7,434 nt of DNA, from assembly GCA_013813075.1 (NCBI GenBank), contig JACCSI010000348.1, positions 1-7,434 of the forward strand. Reading direction: 5' to 3'. Below the pieces are notes generated by a model. That model made no database searches. It had not been told where the DNA came from and saw nothing but the letters and a program-made list of their open reading frames with translations. Shown piece by piece: positions 5,804 through 7,434 of this stretch. The position numbers and the translations under genes are program-made. The DNA is from Acidobacteriota bacterium (lineage in GTDB: Bacteria > Acidobacteriota > Vicinamibacteria > Vicinamibacterales > UBA2999). Numbering within the stretch: position 1 is the first letter of the stretch; each line of letters begins with the position of its first letter.

Positions 5804-6490
5804 TTACAGGATCCGGACGAGGTCATGCAGCGACGTAATCACGCTCACGCCCGGTGGCAGGGACGCCGGCACCTGGCCGGACCGCCGCAGCAGGATGCCG
5901 CGCATGCCGGCTGACACCGCGCCTTCGATATCGGCCTTGAGGCTGTCGCCGACCATGATGGCGTGGCGGGCCGGAACCCCGGCGTGTGCGAGTGCCGTCT
6001 CGAAAATGCTGCGATGGGGCTTCATGTAGCCGTGTTCGGCCGACGACAGCGTCGTGCTGATCAAACGGTCGAGACTGAAGTGGGCGGTGAATGCGGCGAG
6101 GCTGCGATGTGAGTTCGAGATCGCCCCCAACAGATACCCCGCCTCAGCCAGTTGTCTCAGCACCGGCTCCACATCATCGTAGATCTCGAAATGATGGTTG
6201 CCCGCCCACTGCTCGTAGATACGCTCGGCCACCCGAATGACATGTGCGCCGCGGCCCCCCATGTGCGCGATGATGGTGGCGGTGTAGTGGACGAACAGGT
6301 TGGCGTTATACACCGGCTCCTCGACGTCGTCGAGAATAAACGAGGCCGCCGCCACAGCCGCGTCGAACAACGCCGGATCGATTGCGATCGATTCCTGCGC
6401 GCAGAAACGCGCGTAGCCCTCCCCTTGAAAGGTGGGGCCGGGATAGATCAGCGTGAAATCGACGTCAAAGAAAATCGCGCGCGCCGTCAC
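5804..6490 (-). CDS. HAD-superfamily hydrolase (subfamily IA type phosphatase)
   Basis: HAD enzymes of this class remove phosphate from small metabolites through an aspartyl-phosphate. All four motifs are present in the 228 residues. Motif I is FFDVDFTL, with D9 the likely nucleophile and D11 the acid/base. Motif II is S125 in GAISNS. Motif III is K157 in YMKPHRSIF. Motif IV is VGDSLKADIEGA, with D182 and D187. A helical cap lies between about 20 and 105. Motif I has phenylalanine where most members have glycine (DxDGT). The start is GTG at 6490, and its GTGA overlaps the TGA stop of the upstream peptidase gene, so the two are probably translationally coupled. No ATG lies near the N-terminus, and motif I at residue 9 leaves no room for a later start. 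The GNAT gene follows after 4 bp. Substrate cannot be predicted; phosphoglycolate- or HDHD3-like activities are possibilities. Confidence 0.92.
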   Translation of the reverse strand: MTARAIFFDVDFTLIYPGPTFQGEGYARFCAQESIAIDPALFDAAVAAASFILDDVEEPVYNANLFVHYTATIIAHMGGRGAHVIRVAERIYEQWAGNHHFEIYDDVEPVLRQLAEAGYLLGAISNSHRSLAAFTAHFSLDRLISTTLSSAEHGYMKPHRSIFETALAHAGVPARHAIMVGDSLKADIEGAVSAGMRGILLRRSGQVPASLPPGVSVITSLHDLVRIL

Positions 6491-7434
6491 GCCACCGCTT
6501 CGGCCGGCTTTCGATACGGGCCCGCAACGACAATCGCTGCCCGGGCAGGATCCAGGAGGCGATACGCCACCCGATTGGCGTCGTCCAACGTCACCGTGTC
6601 GATCAGCGCAGGCAAGCGCTCATCGTAGTCGATGCCGAGCGCGTGGAACTCCGCGCTCAAGAGAAATCCGGCGATGCCGGCGTCGGTTTCCAGCTGCCGG
6701 GGAATCGACCCGACCAGGTATCGCTTCGATTCGTCGATCTCCTTGCTGGTGAAGCCCTGGTCGCGGACGAGCATCAGCTCATGATCGATCGATGCCACCG
6801 CACGGTTGACGTCAGGACCGGCAACCCCGGCGCGGATCATCAGCGGACCTTCCGCCACACTCGCATCCAGATTGCTGTAAACGTAATACGCCATGCCCTG
6901 CCGCTCGCGAATGCTGTCGCCCAGGCGGCCGCCAAGCGCGTATTGGCCGAGCGCATTGTTCATGACCCACCCGGCGTAGTAGTCCGGGTCAGCGCGGCGG
7001 ACACCGATCACTGCGTAGGCGATGTCGGCCTGTGCCTTGTTCATCATCGGCACAATGGCGGCGACGCGCGTCGTCGGCTGCGCCACGGGCTGCATTGACG
7101 GCTCGGTGAAGCGCGTGACGTTCCACGACTCGAAGGCCCGCGCCGATGCCCGCACGACCAGCTCGGCGTCGACATCCCCCACCACCACCACCGTGGTGCC
7201 CTCGGGCGTGAACCAGGTGCGATGGAATTCCACCAGATGCTCGCGTGAGATGGCGTCGACGGTCTGCGCGGTGCCACGCGGCCGGCGGCCATAACGATGG
7301 GCGGGATACAGCCGGCCCATCAACATGTCCACCGCGACCGCGCCGGGGTCGTCTTCGTCCTGGAGGATGGCGGTCAACAGCTCCGCCCGGCGGGTCTCTA
7401 CTTCGTGCGCGCCGATGAGCGGACGCCGGACAAC
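6487..7434 (-). CDS. M16-family (pitrilysin-like) peptidase, N-terminal part outside the window
   Basis: The - strand frame is open from the right edge to the TGA at 6487-6489, so 315 residues of the C-terminal side are visible. M16 proteins are zinc peptidases built from two similar domains that close around short peptides. The first visible part (ETRRAELLTAILQDEDDPG, then YPAHRYGRRPRGT, EHLVEFHRTWFTPEGTTVVVVGDV) is the later half of one M16 domain. The rest, from VAAIVPMMNKAQADIAYAV through NNALGQYALGGRLGDSIRERQGMAYYVYS and on to the end, is a typical inactive M16 C-domain with its conserved Arg and Tyr (RERQGMAYY). The zinc motif HxxEH would lie beyond base 7434, so activity cannot be judged. 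The TTG at 7377 is internal. Location (periplasm or cytoplasm) depends on the missing N-terminus. It is the first visible gene of the - strand operon. Confidence 0.9.
   Translation of the reverse strand, partial: VVRRPLIGAHEVETRRAELLTAILQDEDDPGAVAVDMLMGRLYPAHRYGRRPRGTAQTVDAISREHLVEFHRTWFTPEGTTVVVVGDVDAELVVRASARAFESWNVTRFTEPSMQPVAQPTTRVAAIVPMMNKAQADIAYAVIGVRRADPDYYAGWVMNNALGQYALGGRLGDSIRERQGMAYYVYSNLDASVAEGPLMIRAGVAGPDVNRAVASIDHELMLVRDQGFTSKEIDESKRYLVGSIPRQLETDAGIAGFLLSAEFHALGIDYDERLPALIDTVTLDDANRVAYRLLDPARAAIVVAGPYRKPAEAVA

Noticed and set aside
5293..5838. A 181-residue + strand frame opposite the GNAT gene
   Set aside because: Conserved GNAT motifs on the - strand account for the coding signal; the + frame has low-complexity composition and no family resemblance.
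7375..7377. TTG at 7377 as the start of the M16 gene
   Set aside because: The frame continues to the window edge with family-like sequence (ETRRAELL precedes and spans it), so this codon is an internal leucine.

Overview
This is a GC-rich, tightly packed stretch of bacterial chromosome with ordinary housekeeping content. It holds nine protein-coding genes, two of them cut by the window edges. No RNA gene, insertion sequence, phage gene or CRISPR array is visible. Base composition, the RF1 form ([11 protein letters not shown]) and the -10-like boxes placed almost on top of ATG codons are compatible with Acidobacteriota or a similar high-GC Gram-negative lineage. That placement is an inference; no marker in the window proves the taxon.

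Left block, + strand (1-4079). It opens with the 3' part of an ActP-type cation/acetate symporter gene. After a 55-bp gap come moaE and moaD, the two subunits of molybdopterin synthase, overlapping by 10 bp. After a 38-bp gap come prfA (peptide chain release factor 1) and prmC, the methyltransferase that modifies the GGQ glutamine of release factors. prfA and prmC are 4 bp apart and form an enzyme-substrate pair.

Middle block (4108-4903). A small BON-LysM protein resembling E. coli Kbp/YgaU lies on the - strand, converging on prmC. It is divergent from a HIT-family (HinT-like) nucleotide hydrolase gene on the + strand. If both assigned starts are right, the two ATG codons interlock in one CATG tetramer.

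Right block, - strand (4915-7434). Reading from the right edge, it contains a zinc-peptidase-like M16 protein (5' end outside the window), a HAD-superfamily phosphatase, and a GNAT acyltransferase of the COG3375 type. The first pair overlaps by GTGA, and the second pair is separated by 4 bp or overlapping. This looks like one operon, and it converges on the HIT gene with 11 bp between stop codons.

The most notable non-coding signal is shared by moaE, prfA and the HIT gene. Each has a -10-like hexamer ending only 6-9 bases before its ATG and no Shine-Dalgarno sequence, which suggests leaderless or nearly leaderless mRNAs. I found no convincing novel multi-gene system.
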